A stretch of 64,000 nt of DNA from Flavobacteriales bacterium. Its GTDB lineage: Bacteria; Bacteroidota; Bacteroidia; Flavobacteriales_D; Sanyastnellaceae. Made by a program: the position numbers and the translations under genes. The stretch lies in the NCBI GenBank assembly GCA_022447625.1, contig JAKVAX010000015.1, forward strand, positions 1 through 64,000, given 5' to 3'. A model generated the notes under the pieces. It ran no database searches, was not told where the DNA came from, and was given only the letters and a program-made list of their open reading frames with translations. Position 1 is the stretch's first letter; every line of letters starts with the position of its first letter. Shown piece after piece: positions 8,456-18,049 of the stretch.

Positions 8456-10068
8456 GCTTCTGCGTCCATCAAATCGGTCACCACGTGGTAACGCGGGTCA
8501 TCGATGGATGTCTCAATGATTGATTCGAATTTTTCGTTCGCCTTCAACAAGATGGTTTTGCACTCAGGACTGAGATGCGTCAATTTTACCTCTTTTCCTT
8601 GTTCCAAGTACTTATTGGCAATACCACGAATAGCTTCAATTCCAGAGTGATCACTCACGCGAGATTCGATGAAGTCAATCTCAATCTTGTTCGGATCATT
8701 CTTCACATCAAACTTTGAGTTGAAGGCTGTCACAGAACCGAAGAAGAGTGGTCCCCAGATCTCGTAAACCTTGGTTCCGTCATTCTTAGTGCGCTTGCGG
8801 GCGCGAATCATTGTAGCGTTCTTCCATGCGAAAACGAGTGCGCTGATGATAACTCCAGCAAGCACCGCTACCGCTAGATCTTTCCATACGGTGATGGCAG
8901 AAACTGCAACCAAAACGATGGCGTCGCTCAAAGGGATCTTATGCAGAATGCGGAATGAACTCCAAGCGAAGGTTCCGATAACGACCATGAACATTACCCC
9001 AACAAGTGCTGCAATCGGAATCTGTTCAATGTATTCAGAAGCGAATAGGATGAACACCAAAAGCATCACCGCGGCTGTCACACCTGAGAGTCGACCACGT
9101 CCACCACTATTGACATTGATGATGGATTGACCGATCATGGCACAACCACCCATTCCACCAAAAAAACCATTCACGAAGTTGGCCAATCCTTGGGCCACAC
9201 TTTCACGGTTTCCGCTTCCGCGTGTTTCGGTTAATTCATATACGAGGTTGAGGGTCATCAACGATTCGATCAAACCAATCGCCGCGATCTGACAAGCTAC
9301 TAAGAAGACGAGTCCCCAGTGTCCTGAAATGGTGCCAAGATTATCGAAAATGTGAAGGTTCAAGGTTGGCATGCTCCCTTTCAATCCGTCACCACCTCCG
9401 TCGCGAATGAATGACCCAACCGTAGCTACGTCAATGCCACCAAAGATGGTAATTAATGCCACCACAACGATGGCTGTCAAAGCCGCTGGAATTGCTTTTG
9501 TAAGCTTAGGCAACCCAACCATGATTCCCATAGTCAGAGCCACTAAGCCAATCATGATCCAGAGATCATTTCCACTGAGGTATTGACTTTGACCATCTAC
9601 TGTTTCCTTGAACATCCCGAGCTGGGCTTTACCAATCACAATGGCCAATCCATTCACAAATCCGAGCATTACCGGATATGGGATGAGACGTATGAACTTT
9701 CCAAGTCTAAGGAAACCTGCACTGGCTTGGATAACTCCTACGATTAGAAGAGTAACAAATAACCACTGCACACCTAGGTCGGCGACAGGATTGTCAAGCC
9801 CGAGACCTATTTCATTTCCCTTGAGAATGAGAGGGATCATAACCACAGCTGTAGCTCCGGTAGCTCCAGAAATCATTCCAGGACGTCCACCCAAAAGCGC
9901 TGTGAGAAGTCCCATGATGAAGGCGCCATAGAGTCCCACAAGTGGGTCTAGTCCCGCAACAAAGGCAAAGGCTACCGCTTCAGGCACGAGCGCGAGCGCT
10001 ACTGTGAGTCCTGAAAGGATGTCATTCTTTGGGTTGTGGGTGAAGTTGTGAAACAGTCTTTGCAGCAT
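8452..10068 (-). CDS. SulP-family anion transporter with STAS domain
   Basis: 538 residues from the ATG at 10068. The longer frame uses a TTG at 10095 that falls within the -7 box, so the ATG is preferred. The SulP signature appears early (SGLTVALALVPEAVAFAFVAGLDPLVGLYGAF), followed by about 10-12 membrane segments and a cytoplasmic STAS domain over the last ~110 residues (VYEIWGPLFFGSVTAF…SRVSDHSGIEAI). Family members carry sulfate, bicarbonate or other anions by proton/sodium symport or exchange; the substrate cannot be read from sequence. No carbonic anhydrase or sulfur-assimilation gene is adjacent. The 3' end overlaps the convergent gene by 4 bp. Confidence 0.93.
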   Translation of the reverse strand: MLQRLFHNFTHNPKNDILSGLTVALALVPEAVAFAFVAGLDPLVGLYGAFIMGLLTALLGGRPGMISGATGATAVVMIPLILKGNEIGLGLDNPVADLGVQWLFVTLLIVGVIQASAGFLRLGKFIRLIPYPVMLGFVNGLAIVIGKAQLGMFKETVDGQSQYLSGNDLWIMIGLVALTMGIMVGLPKLTKAIPAALTAIVVVALITIFGGIDVATVGSFIRDGGGDGLKGSMPTLNLHIFDNLGTISGHWGLVFLVACQIAAIGLIESLMTLNLVYELTETRGSGNRESVAQGLANFVNGFFGGMGGCAMIGQSIINVNSGGRGRLSGVTAAVMLLVFILFASEYIEQIPIAALVGVMFMVVIGTFAWSSFRILHKIPLSDAIVLVAVSAITVWKDLAVAVLAGVIISALVFAWKNATMIRARKRTKNDGTKVYEIWGPLFFGSVTAFNSKFDVKNDPNKIEIDFIESRVSDHSGIEAIRGIANKYLEQGKEVKLTHLSPECKTILLKANEKFESIIETSIDDPRYHVVTDLMDAEA

Positions 10069-10092
10069 GGCTGAGTCGTTGGAAAAAAGGGG

Positions 10093-10125
10093 CAAAGATA
10101 CGCTTTACTTCTGGATTGAACCCAA
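10093..10125 (-). promoter_or_regulatory. Promoter of the SulP gene
   Basis: On the minus strand a perfect TAnnTTTG (TATCTTTG, 10093-10100) is preceded by TTG (10123-10125) with 22 bp between, fitting the Flavobacterium-type TTG-N17-23-TAnnTTTG promoter. It places transcription start near 10086 and supports the start codon at 10068. Confidence 0.6.
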
Positions 10126-10177
10126 GAAGTACCACTTCAACGATGCGTCATACGATGCAGTAAGATTCGCACGACAA

Positions 10178-12664
10178 TCAATGACTAATTAGTAGCGAAG
10201 ATGATTCAACGTTTCCAGCCGTCTTCACTTGAATGCTGTACAAACCATTTGGTAAATGGTCTAATAAAACTGAGGCTGATCTGGTATGCACTTCAGTTAG
10301 GCCGAGTACAATCCGGCCCTGGTTATCAATAATGGTGATTGATTCTATCTGATGGGCAGCTGCAATCTGTACGTGGTCATCAGCTGGATTGGGAAATACG
10401 CTGTAATTCTTAAAGTTTTGAGAATTCACTCCATCGGAAACGTCAAAATGAGCTGTGATCTCTGCGTCTTCTGTCAAATCAATTTGAAGCAGCGGATTCG
10501 CCGTATCATCGATTGAAATACCTCCTTGAACGACTTCCCAGTTTACGAACTCGTCCATACCGTCAATAGCCTGAAGTGAAATAGGTGCATCGCAATTGTA
10601 ATCTTCTAGGATGGAAGGACTTTCGTCTACAGTGAAGACCTCCCCATTGACGTCTACAGACCCGTTGCCCTCAATGTTGACGATGAGGTCATATCCCTCG
10701 TTGGAATCTACATCCCAGCATTGTTCAATAAGAGGCAGAATTGCTGCGCAGCGTGCGTTGATAAAGTCACGCAGACCATCAACGCTCTCTTGCCATTCTT
10801 CAAGACTTCCTCCCCAAGTTTCTGTATGCCGTTGCATCTCGGGCTGCATTACCTGTTCCAAGCTATCTAAGCGGAAATTCAAGTGTTCACATGATAGCCC
10901 ACTATTCACGAGTTCAACGTATCTGTAAACGAATACTTCTTCAAATTCAGGATCCTCAAACAGAGCAGAAATCAGAGGAATATGTCCTTGTCCTCCGAGG
11001 TCACTAAATTCAAGGAAATCACACGGCAAGGCCTCCGGTGAGGTGTCTGGAATACCAGAAAAATTGATCGCATCGTAATATTGGTCCATATCCCAGATTG
11101 CGAAGCGCCATTTCTGCCCTTCACCGTCGGGGTCATTTCCTTTCCACCAAGAGATGTCCCAATTCAACCATGCTTGATTCACAAAGAAAGAGTTCAGTAT
11201 GTAGAAATCTATCCATGACTGCATGTCGATGTCTCCTCCGATATCTTCGAAACCAATTCCGTTGCAAGGGTCGAGGTTTGGAATCTCGCCGATCACGTCT
11301 TGCCAATCGTCTATAACGCCATATTCAGCCCATGTTCCTCCCCAGGTTTTGATGTAGTCGACATCTCCTTCTCCTTGGTCGTAATAATGCTTCAAGTAAT
11401 CAATATCATCTACCTTCTCACGCATGCTGTAAACACCCCAATAGGATCCATTCAGATAAACGATACAGCTATTACTGCTTCTGCAGTCTAGATCCATACC
11501 TGAAGTAATGGCGATTTGCTGTGCGTAATCATCTCTCATATGTTGGCCATTCCCAAAAGGGTAGTTGTCAGAGCCTGCAGGCTTAAAGATGAGACGTTGA
11601 AACTCTGTGCGTGAGGTGTTGTGAAAGAACGGATGATTCAGATGATGGTCGTGTCCGAACTGATCTTGTTTTACAAAATCAAACCCTCGTTGATCAAATG
11701 CATTTGCGTCGGCACCATGCTCATTCGTTTCACCGTGTCCCTTTGTCATTAATTCACCTTGTGGACTGAAGTACTCTATGACCGATGGTTTTGCTTCTAG
11801 CCATAGTCCTTCGTCTAAGTTAAAACCGGCTAGACAAGCGACGGGTAGGCTGTGGTCAGGCTCATTGATGAGATACGTATTGGTTTCAATGAAGCTCGGC
11901 AGAATTGTTGCTTCGTTGCTGTATGTAATAGCGCGCAAAGGTGAACTGTCGGTAATTGAAATAGGCGAGCTATATGGCGAAGAAAGGTTCGTTGGAGGCG
12001 AACCATCCAACGTATAATAGATGGTCGAATTCGGCTCAGTAGTAGTTAAAGTGACGGTCACTTCATCAGAATAGAATCCCGGTTGGGCATCAACAGTAGG
12101 TTTTGCTGCATATGCTTGACCTCCAATAGAAGAATTGATTTCCCCTGGCGTAGGATCGGCGCAGATAATCCAATTTTCGGTTCCACCTGGATAGCGACAA
12201 TAGCTGTGGTCTGCTTGATTGGGACTCCAAACGGAGTAGTCATGGTATTCTACTACACTACCCAAGGGGTCAGACAAAACGATTTGTTCTCCTCCGGTTT
12301 GACGGATTTTAAAATCTGCATTTAGGTAACCATAGGCATCAGGATTGTAGTCTCCTGTACCACTGAGTAGTACGATGAGGTGTTCTCCAGCAGCGAGAAT
12401 AGTCCCCGATGGAAAGGCCCACTTTTCTGGATCTTCGAGATCATCACTGAGCCAATAACTGCTTAGGTCATGGTCTTCGTCAGAAGTATTGAGAAATTCA
12501 ACCCAATCTTCAAACTGCTCATTCCATGGGTCACCTTCTGCGGGGAAGTGACTTTGATTAGCCGCACTAAATTCATTGATGACTGTCTGACCAATCGAAG
12601 ATGCGGTAAGTAAGATCGCCATACAAAGTAAGAAGGCGCGATTACACAAGTTAGAATAATTCAC
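10178..12664 (-). CDS. Secreted CotH-kinase-like protein with lamin-tail and HEX-C domains, T9SS cargo
   Basis: 828 residues with a GTG start. Order: signal peptide (1-25); lamin-tail domain (about 27-150, VINEFSAANQ…DWVEFLN … S-Y-W-L-S-D-D); chitobiase/hexosaminidase C-terminal-like domain (about 190-250, TIYYTLDGSPPT); CotH domain (about 330-620, with NGSYWGVYSMREKVD and the acidic I-W-D-M-D-Q expected for the metal/ATP-binding site); beta-rich region; type-A T9SS sorting domain (last ~75, VFPNPADD). CotH proteins are secreted protein-kinase-like enzymes, and this domain set is typical of Bacteroidota. Target unknown. Confidence 0.88.
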   Translation of the reverse strand: MNYSNLCNRAFLLCMAILLTASSIGQTVINEFSAANQSHFPAEGDPWNEQFEDWVEFLNTSDEDHDLSSYWLSDDLEDPEKWAFPSGTILAAGEHLIVLLSGTGDYNPDAYGYLNADFKIRQTGGEQIVLSDPLGSVVEYHDYSVWSPNQADHSYCRYPGGTENWIICADPTPGEINSSIGGQAYAAKPTVDAQPGFYSDEVTVTLTTTEPNSTIYYTLDGSPPTNLSSPYSSPISITDSSPLRAITYSNEATILPSFIETNTYLINEPDHSLPVACLAGFNLDEGLWLEAKPSVIEYFSPQGELMTKGHGETNEHGADANAFDQRGFDFVKQDQFGHDHHLNHPFFHNTSRTEFQRLIFKPAGSDNYPFGNGQHMRDDYAQQIAITSGMDLDCRSSNSCIVYLNGSYWGVYSMREKVDDIDYLKHYYDQGEGDVDYIKTWGGTWAEYGVIDDWQDVIGEIPNLDPCNGIGFEDIGGDIDMQSWIDFYILNSFFVNQAWLNWDISWWKGNDPDGEGQKWRFAIWDMDQYYDAINFSGIPDTSPEALPCDFLEFSDLGGQGHIPLISALFEDPEFEEVFVYRYVELVNSGLSCEHLNFRLDSLEQVMQPEMQRHTETWGGSLEEWQESVDGLRDFINARCAAILPLIEQCWDVDSNEGYDLIVNIEGNGSVDVNGEVFTVDESPSILEDYNCDAPISLQAIDGMDEFVNWEVVQGGISIDDTANPLLQIDLTEDAEITAHFDVSDGVNSQNFKNYSVFPNPADDHVQIAAAHQIESITIIDNQGRIVLGLTEVHTRSASVLLDHLPNGLYSIQVKTAGNVESSSLLISH

Positions 12665-12681
12665 GGTTGCAGGTTTGGATG

Positions 12682-12689
12682 CAAAGTAA
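12682..12689 (-). promoter_or_regulatory. Candidate -7 box for the CotH-like gene
   Basis: Minus strand TTACTTTG, one mismatch to TAnnTTTG, 18 bp before the GTG start. Confidence 0.35.
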
Positions 12690-12901
12690 AACGAAGTCTA
12701 ACTCTCTGGACATGAATAACATGCAATTCTTGATTTCCAAAGGAGTGTAGGCCTATCGGTTCTTGAATGCTTTTGCTCTCCAAATCTGTATTGAAGAGCT
12801 AGCAAAGGCTTCATAGATCGGCCTCGTTTGCATTGGAGGCCAGGTTTATTATAGGTCAAAAATGCGTCATATGGCGTAGTGACACGCGCCAACTTACAAC
12901 T

Positions 12902-12909
12902 GACATTTG
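12902..12909 (+). promoter_or_regulatory. Candidate -7 box for the Asp-box propeller gene
   Basis: GACATTTG, one mismatch to TAnnTTTG, 12 bp before the ATG at 12921. If used, the upstream in-frame ATG at 12879 is not in the transcript. Confidence 0.35.
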
Positions 12910-12920
12910 CATTAAAACCA

Positions 12921-14999
12921 ATGATTATGAAAACACTGGCTACACTTATGCTCTCTTTCATCGCGGTAACGGGCTTCGCTCAATTCACTCCCATGGGCGG
13001 TCCCATCGGTGGAGGAACGTGCGTCGGACTTTATGCAGGTGATGATTTCTTGCTCGCAGGAGTGAACAATTCTCTTTACCGATCTACTGATGACGGACAA
13101 ACATGGGATATCATCGAAACGGTTCCTGATTATGTGAGCCCATATTGCTTTGCCAGCGTGGGCAACGTGATTGTTATGGGTACCAATAACGGTGATCGTG
13201 TTTACCGTTCGACGGATGGTGGTTTGAACTGGGACCCAAGCTTCGAGGGCATGCCGACGATCGCAGGATTTCCTAGCGCTGTTCCATCACATGCAACCAC
13301 GCTTGGTGACGATATTTATATGAGCGGAACCAACTTCATTCGCAAGTCGACAGATCAAGGACAAACATGGGAAATGGTAGGTATCGACGGTATTTGTTAT
13401 GGTCTTGATGCCACTGAAAACCATGTGTGGGCCATTCCAAACGGTCAAATCAATTACACGGCAGATAACGGCGCTACTTGGACCGTGACGAACGATAACC
13501 CGTCAATTGGTTTCGGAACCAGCGTGACTTGCATGGCTCAGCTGGGTGATCGCATTTTCGCCGGCACCAATATGAGTGGAGGTGAAGGACTTTACTACAC
13601 TGATGATATGGGTGAAACATTCGTATCAAACAACAGCCTGAATGTCATCGTCGATCTCTATATCTACGAAGGTTCTGTGTATGCGACAGGACTCGACGGT
13701 CTTTGGAGAAGCGATGACAATGGCGAAAGCTGGAATCTCGTTTGGGAAGGCTTCAGCGGTGGCGGAGGATATGGAAATATCGTTGAGTACAACGGTGTGT
13801 TATGGTTCGCAACAAACGGAGGTCCAGTAGAATACGACCCAGAAACAGGTGATTCTTACGCTCCAGGATTCCCGTTTGCTACGATCACGGAGATCGCTTC
13901 CAACGGTAGTTCGATGATGGCTTTGGGTAATGGTCAACTCTACACAAATTCAGAAGGCGCCAATAACTGGGACAATATTTCTGCGAACGTTGATGACCAG
14001 GCGATGATTCTCGTGAGCTACGGTAATGATGCTTGGTTCGCTAGCGCGGAATTGACGTATGAACTCTATACGAGTACTGACAATGGTGCCAGCTGGACCA
14101 ACCTAGACAACCCATTCGTAGGCCAAGTAAGCGAAATTTACAACGATGACATTCTCCTAATTGGAGGCGTTGACAACTACTACGGATCGATCTACTACTC
14201 AACAGATGGAGGCAATACATTCAATGCATCCACGATCAATGCAGAGCAGGAGTTGATTCAGGTCACCATCGATCACATCGAAAAGATTGGTTCAAATCTA
14301 TACGCTAGCACTAGCAAAGGATATGCTATTTCGAGTGATAACGGGATGACCTGGAATCACACCTGGAACGATTTCGCCGTGCAAATTCAAGGAACAGCTG
14401 ATCGTTTGATTGGTGCATTTACCTTGAGCTGGACAGGTCAAATCGAATACCGTGAATCAACTGATAACGGTGCTACTTGGACAGTCATGATGGACGGAGT
14501 ACCGAATCAATCAATCTATTCTCCGGTCAACATTTGGACATTGGGAAGCAATACCTACTTCCAGACAAGTCCGTTTGATTGGCAATTCCCAGGCATGTTC
14601 TTCAAGATAGGTGCCACCGGTGGTTGGGAGCAAGCAACGGAGATGGGTTCAATCCCAGCAGTCGTGAATGAGCTAATTCAGACGAACAATGGCAATTTTT
14701 ACGCGGGCACCACACAGTCGAGTGTTTGGGTCTACGGCGAAGGCGGAACCATCAATGTAGATGAGTCATTCGCACACGAAATTGCGGTGTATCCAAACCC
14801 TTCAAGCGGTTTGGTTAATATTCGAGGAAATCTCCCGGCAGGTGAGGTGTTAACTATATGGGATCTTTCTGGCAGAGCAGTAGCTTCTTTTACGCTTAGC
14901 TCAACTCAACAAGCACTTGATTTAAGTGCATTACCAACAGGTAGTTATGTACTGCGCATTGCAGAGATCAACTACTCAACCATAGTGATGAAGCGTTAA
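12921..14999 (+). CDS. Secreted Asp-box (BNR-like) beta-propeller protein, T9SS cargo
   Basis: About 692 residues. The start at 12921 gives MIMKTLATLMLSFIAVTGFAQ, a clean signal peptide; 12927 is equally possible. The body is built of repeated Asp-box motifs (S-T-D-x-G-x-T-W, e.g. YRSTDDGQTWD, YRSTDGGLNWD, RKSTDQGQTWE, STDNGATWT), as in sialidase/sortilin/YCF48-type propellers. No catalytic sialidase Arg triad is recognisable, so enzymatic activity is not claimed. The last ~75 residues (IAVYPNPSSGLVNI … GSYVLRI) form a type-A T9SS sorting domain. It is followed by a strong terminator. Confidence 0.88.
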   Translation: MIMKTLATLMLSFIAVTGFAQFTPMGGPIGGGTCVGLYAGDDFLLAGVNNSLYRSTDDGQTWDIIETVPDYVSPYCFASVGNVIVMGTNNGDRVYRSTDGGLNWDPSFEGMPTIAGFPSAVPSHATTLGDDIYMSGTNFIRKSTDQGQTWEMVGIDGICYGLDATENHVWAIPNGQINYTADNGATWTVTNDNPSIGFGTSVTCMAQLGDRIFAGTNMSGGEGLYYTDDMGETFVSNNSLNVIVDLYIYEGSVYATGLDGLWRSDDNGESWNLVWEGFSGGGGYGNIVEYNGVLWFATNGGPVEYDPETGDSYAPGFPFATITEIASNGSSMMALGNGQLYTNSEGANNWDNISANVDDQAMILVSYGNDAWFASAELTYELYTSTDNGASWTNLDNPFVGQVSEIYNDDILLIGGVDNYYGSIYYSTDGGNTFNASTINAEQELIQVTIDHIEKIGSNLYASTSKGYAISSDNGMTWNHTWNDFAVQIQGTADRLIGAFTLSWTGQIEYRESTDNGATWTVMMDGVPNQSIYSPVNIWTLGSNTYFQTSPFDWQFPGMFFKIGATGGWEQATEMGSIPAVVNELIQTNNGNFYAGTTQSSVWVYGEGGTINVDESFAHEIAVYPNPSSGLVNIRGNLPAGEVLTIWDLSGRAVASFTLSSTQQALDLSALPTGSYVLRIAEINYSTIVMKR
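14039..14051 (+). repeat. Dispersed 13-mer, copy 3 (CGCTAGCGCGGAA)
   Basis: Exact form, in frame as A-S-A-E; the flank extends it to TTCGCTAGCGCGGAA, as also at 27727 and 47925. Confidence 0.8.
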
Positions 15000-15021
15000 T
15001 CGCTCAACCAGATAATGAAAG

Positions 15022-15047
15022 AGCCGCTCCCAAAGGAGCGGCTTTTC
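15022..15047 (+). terminator. Rho-independent terminator after the propeller gene
   Basis: AGCCGCTCC / GGAGCGGCT 9-bp stem with CAAA loop followed by TTTT. It lies between convergent genes; the A-run on the left side is short, so it mainly serves the plus strand. Confidence 0.85.
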
Positions 15048-15065
15048 TATGTGGTTACTATACTA

Positions 15066-17897
15066 TTATTCACACGTCTGTCCGTAAATACCTAACATGT
15101 AGAGCATATCTGCGGTATTCACGATATCGTTTCCATCAAGGTCAGCGATGCAGTTTTCTAGGCATCCGTAATTACCAAGTAGAACTAGAAGATCGGATGT
15201 AGTGATGATCCCATCGTTATCGAAGTCTCCCAGACAAGGACTTGGTGCCTCTTCATCTTCTTCAATCACTCCGCTACAATCGTTATCAATTCCTTCCGCG
15301 GAAGCGGGAGCAAAAGGATACATAGCTGGATTATCATCATTACAATCGCTATCGTTCAGTGACCACCCAAGACCGGGGTCATCACAGAAGTCTTGAGAGA
15401 TACTGCTACCAAAACTATCCATGTCATTGTCTAGGTAGTAGGTAATGGCGTAGCTACATGAACCGTCTTCTTGTGTAGCTGAAGCATCGTAATTACAAGC
15501 ACTGCTATCAGTACAACCCAAACACGATAGGTACTCACAGCTACTGTCATCACATTCCGCGCTAGCGTCATAATTACATGCATTGGCATCAGTACAACCG
15601 TAAATCGTCAAACATGAACCGTCATCTTGCGTAGCGGTGGCGTCGTAATTACATGCCGTAGGATCTGTACAACCCAAGCATGACAAGTAATCACATGAAC
15701 CGTTATCACACTGTGCAGAAGCATCATAATTACAAGCCGTTGGATCAGTGCAGCCATCAGGCATGATACAGCTACCATCATCACATTGGGCAAATTCGTC
15801 ATAATTACATGCTGCCGGATCCGTGCAACCGTCAGGGTAGATACAGCTACCATCATCTAGCACGGCGCTTGGGTCATAATTACACGCTGTGGGATCTGTA
15901 CACCCTGGAGTATCAACCGCAACCTCGATGCAGAATTCATGACTCGTGCCATCACCGTAATCCGCAGCTCCCATTTCGAAGAGCAATGCCCCTTCGGTGT
16001 CTGTCATCTGGTAATTACCATTGACAGCACACCCTGAGGCCGTGCCGTTCATTCCATCTCCGAAACTGTCGAATATGTTGAAAGTATAGCAACCGTTGGA
16101 GATACAGATGTCTTCACTGATCGTTGTTTGATCGGGATAGTTGCCATCATTCGCAACGATGTTACCGGTATCATCAGAAACATTCCAACTTACTTCATTA
16201 CCCCAACAGTCAGTGTCAATAGCGAGGTTGATAAACCCAACTGCACATGTTCCGTTGTCGCAAGCAGCATTCGGGTTGTAGTTACATGCATTCACATCAG
16301 TACATCCGGCCAACTCACATGAACCATTATCGATGGTGGCTGTAGCATCGTAATTACAAGCATCTGGGTCAGTACATCCAAACACCGCGTTGATTACTCG
16401 GAACTCTTTGTATCCCGCAGGTGCAGGCATTGGACGTGTTTGCGTCTTTCCGCTGTTTGCAACACCTTCAACATAGTAGTAAACCGTTGTTCCAAAAGGT
16501 TGAGCAGGGATCGCAGCAGACCAGTTGTTATTGCCCTGATCAGTCATCGCTACCGCGGTGTATGGATCATTAAGGTCTGTTTTATAGTAAAGCGTTGCAT
16601 TCGCTATACCCGTTCGATGATTGATGTAAGCTTCGATTGTATAGTCATTCAACTCATCATCAGTATCAGGTAAGCATTCGTAAGAGATCAGGAGAGGGTC
16701 TTCTACACCCACGCTTTGTGTGATACAGTGGATGGCTCCACTTGCAGAAATGATCGCCTGACCATTGTTATCACAATCGATCGGCACAATGTTATAACCT
16801 GGAAGAATCTCTTCGTAGATGCGTAACGCCGTTGTATCGTATTGTTCGTAGTAAGTAGGGACAAGAATGGAGTTGTTCACGAATACAGAGTTCGTGTAGG
16901 TGCAGTACCAACCATTTTGGTCAGGGTAGTTCCCATTGGATTGTTGCGGAGGAGCAGGAATACGAACGATGTTATACGGCGTTCCGTACTTTGTTGTGAA
17001 GTTGTCTTGGATGTATTGGATATTCGCTTCAATCTGTGGTCCATCCGCAACGCCTTCAGGATATTCGCTGACAAGAATAGTCTCCTCATTGATCAGCTTC
17101 ATGTGCATGTCAATGTGGTTGATCCCATCAAATGGAAGCGGCGTCATTTTGATGTAGGTATCAATCCCCATGAATTGGTTCATGATATCGTCAATCTCAG
17201 CTTCCGAATGGTTTGGATAAGTGGTTCCCCATCCGGTGTTACCACCTGCATTTTCATTGAGAACAAGTTCAGAACAGAAGGCCTGACCGAAACCGTCAGA
17301 CATATAGTTTCCTCCAGTGTTCATCAGGTCATTGGGCGCTCCAGTCGTGCTGTAAAGATCGAGTCCTAAGTAGTTTGCAACGGCTTCTGGAGAAACGTCG
17401 TCATCTGGTCTTGGACGATTATAGATCCAGTCAACAAGAAAGAGGTCATCTACTTCATTTCCATACACGGTGTTTGCGCCGTAGTCACGCATCCAGATGC
17501 TGTTAAGGTCTGTATTGATGATGGTAACGTTGGTGAGGTCAACGGGGCCGCCCCAATCGTTATTCAACAAGAAGTTCTGGGTAGAGGTCACGTTTTCAGA
17601 GAGGATGATGACCTCACATTCATTGACCGCCGCATGCACGATTTGCTTTAGAATTCCTGTATAGCTCTGCCACGCGATCGTTAGTGCCTGGATTTCCTCC
17701 CATTCGGCAGCAGTTCGGATATTCGGAAAATCAGGAGGCGTTTCAATTCCGCGATCTGTAGGGAAGGCATATCCCTCAGCATTCGCACGAGCCTTTTCTT
17801 CTCTCGTTAATTCGTGCGGAAGATATTGATCGTTATTCTGTCCAATAACAACTGAGCTCGCTAGCACAAGGAGCATCAACAATAGTGAACGCATCAT
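15066..17897 (-). CDS. Secreted arginine/agmatine-deiminase-like protein with GCTD Cys-rich repeats and dockerin-like tail
   Basis: 943 residues. Signal peptide 1-19. Residues ~40-430 form a PAD_porph/agmatine-deiminase domain with the expected catalytic set: Asp in M-R-D-Y-G, His/Asp in H-I-D-M-H and Cys in S-G-A-I-H-C-I-T. Known members deiminate free or peptidyl arginine, or agmatine. Next come eight Cys-rich repeats (G-C-T-D-x-x-A-C-N-Y-[DN]-x-x-A … D-[DN]-G-[ST]-C), two before and six after a beta-sandwich insert with G-C-Y-T-F-N-I-F-D-S-F-G-D-G. A MopE-like D-C-N-D-D-N-P metal-binding segment and a C-terminal pair of dockerin-like EF-hand repeats (DFDNDGIITTSDLLVLLGNYG, DLDGNDIVNTADML) follow. 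No canonical T9SS tail is seen. Confidence 0.88.
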   Translation of the reverse strand: MMRSLLLMLLVLASSVVIGQNNDQYLPHELTREEKARANAEGYAFPTDRGIETPPDFPNIRTAAEWEEIQALTIAWQSYTGILKQIVHAAVNECEVIILSENVTSTQNFLLNNDWGGPVDLTNVTIINTDLNSIWMRDYGANTVYGNEVDDLFLVDWIYNRPRPDDDVSPEAVANYLGLDLYSTTGAPNDLMNTGGNYMSDGFGQAFCSELVLNENAGGNTGWGTTYPNHSEAEIDDIMNQFMGIDTYIKMTPLPFDGINHIDMHMKLINEETILVSEYPEGVADGPQIEANIQYIQDNFTTKYGTPYNIVRIPAPPQQSNGNYPDQNGWYCTYTNSVFVNNSILVPTYYEQYDTTALRIYEEILPGYNIVPIDCDNNGQAIISASGAIHCITQSVGVEDPLLISYECLPDTDDELNDYTIEAYINHRTGIANATLYYKTDLNDPYTAVAMTDQGNNNWSAAIPAQPFGTTVYYYVEGVANSGKTQTRPMPAPAGYKEFRVINAVFGCTDPDACNYDATATIDNGSCELAGCTDVNACNYNPNAACDNGTCAVGFINLAIDTDCWGNEVSWNVSDDTGNIVANDGNYPDQTTISEDICISNGCYTFNIFDSFGDGMNGTASGCAVNGNYQMTDTEGALLFEMGAADYGDGTSHEFCIEVAVDTPGCTDPTACNYDPSAVLDDGSCIYPDGCTDPAACNYDEFAQCDDGSCIMPDGCTDPTACNYDASAQCDNGSCDYLSCLGCTDPTACNYDATATQDDGSCLTIYGCTDANACNYDASAECDDSSCEYLSCLGCTDSSACNYDASATQEDGSCSYAITYYLDNDMDSFGSSISQDFCDDPGLGWSLNDSDCNDDNPAMYPFAPASAEGIDNDCSGVIEEDEEAPSPCLGDFDNDGIITTSDLLVLLGNYGCLENCIADLDGNDIVNTADMLYMLGIYGQTCE
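15294..15306 (-). repeat. Dispersed 13-mer, copy 4 (CGCTTCCGCGGAA)
   Basis: Variant with T at position 5, in frame as A-S-A-E in the deiminase-like gene. Confidence 0.6.
15460..15905 (-). repeat. Coding tandem repeat: six GCTD…ACNYD…GSC units
   Basis: Six successive copies of a 24-27-residue Cys-rich unit, easily seen in DNA as the recurring plus-strand word CATAATTACA / CGTAATTACA. Two further copies lie at about 16240-16385. Copies differ by a few residues, so the array is not freshly expanded. Confidence 0.8.
15555..15567 (-). repeat. Dispersed 13-mer, copy 5 (CGCTAGCGCGGAA)
   Basis: Exact form, in frame as A-S-A-E. It sits inside one of the GCTD repeat units, while the other units at the same place use different bases. 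Confidence 0.8.
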
Positions 17898-18049
17898 AGC
17901 ATCTTGGTTAAGTTTCCTGAAAAATACGGAATTCTGACCATAACAAGAGCATACGACGCCATTCGCTAAAGTCTGTTAGTCACTTGGAGGTATGGCAGAC
18001 CTAGTGCACATTCGTTCATGGAGAATGCCCTCCAAAAATGCTCTAACAC

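Noticed and set aside
15460-15905. Regular repeats resembling CRISPR or satellite DNA
   Set aside because: They lie in frame in one gene and code the GCTD Cys-rich protein repeats.
10145-17960. GCGTCATA-like words upstream of three genes (10145, 12864, 17951) as a shared operator
   Set aside because: Only partial similarity and differing orientation; not enough to support a site.
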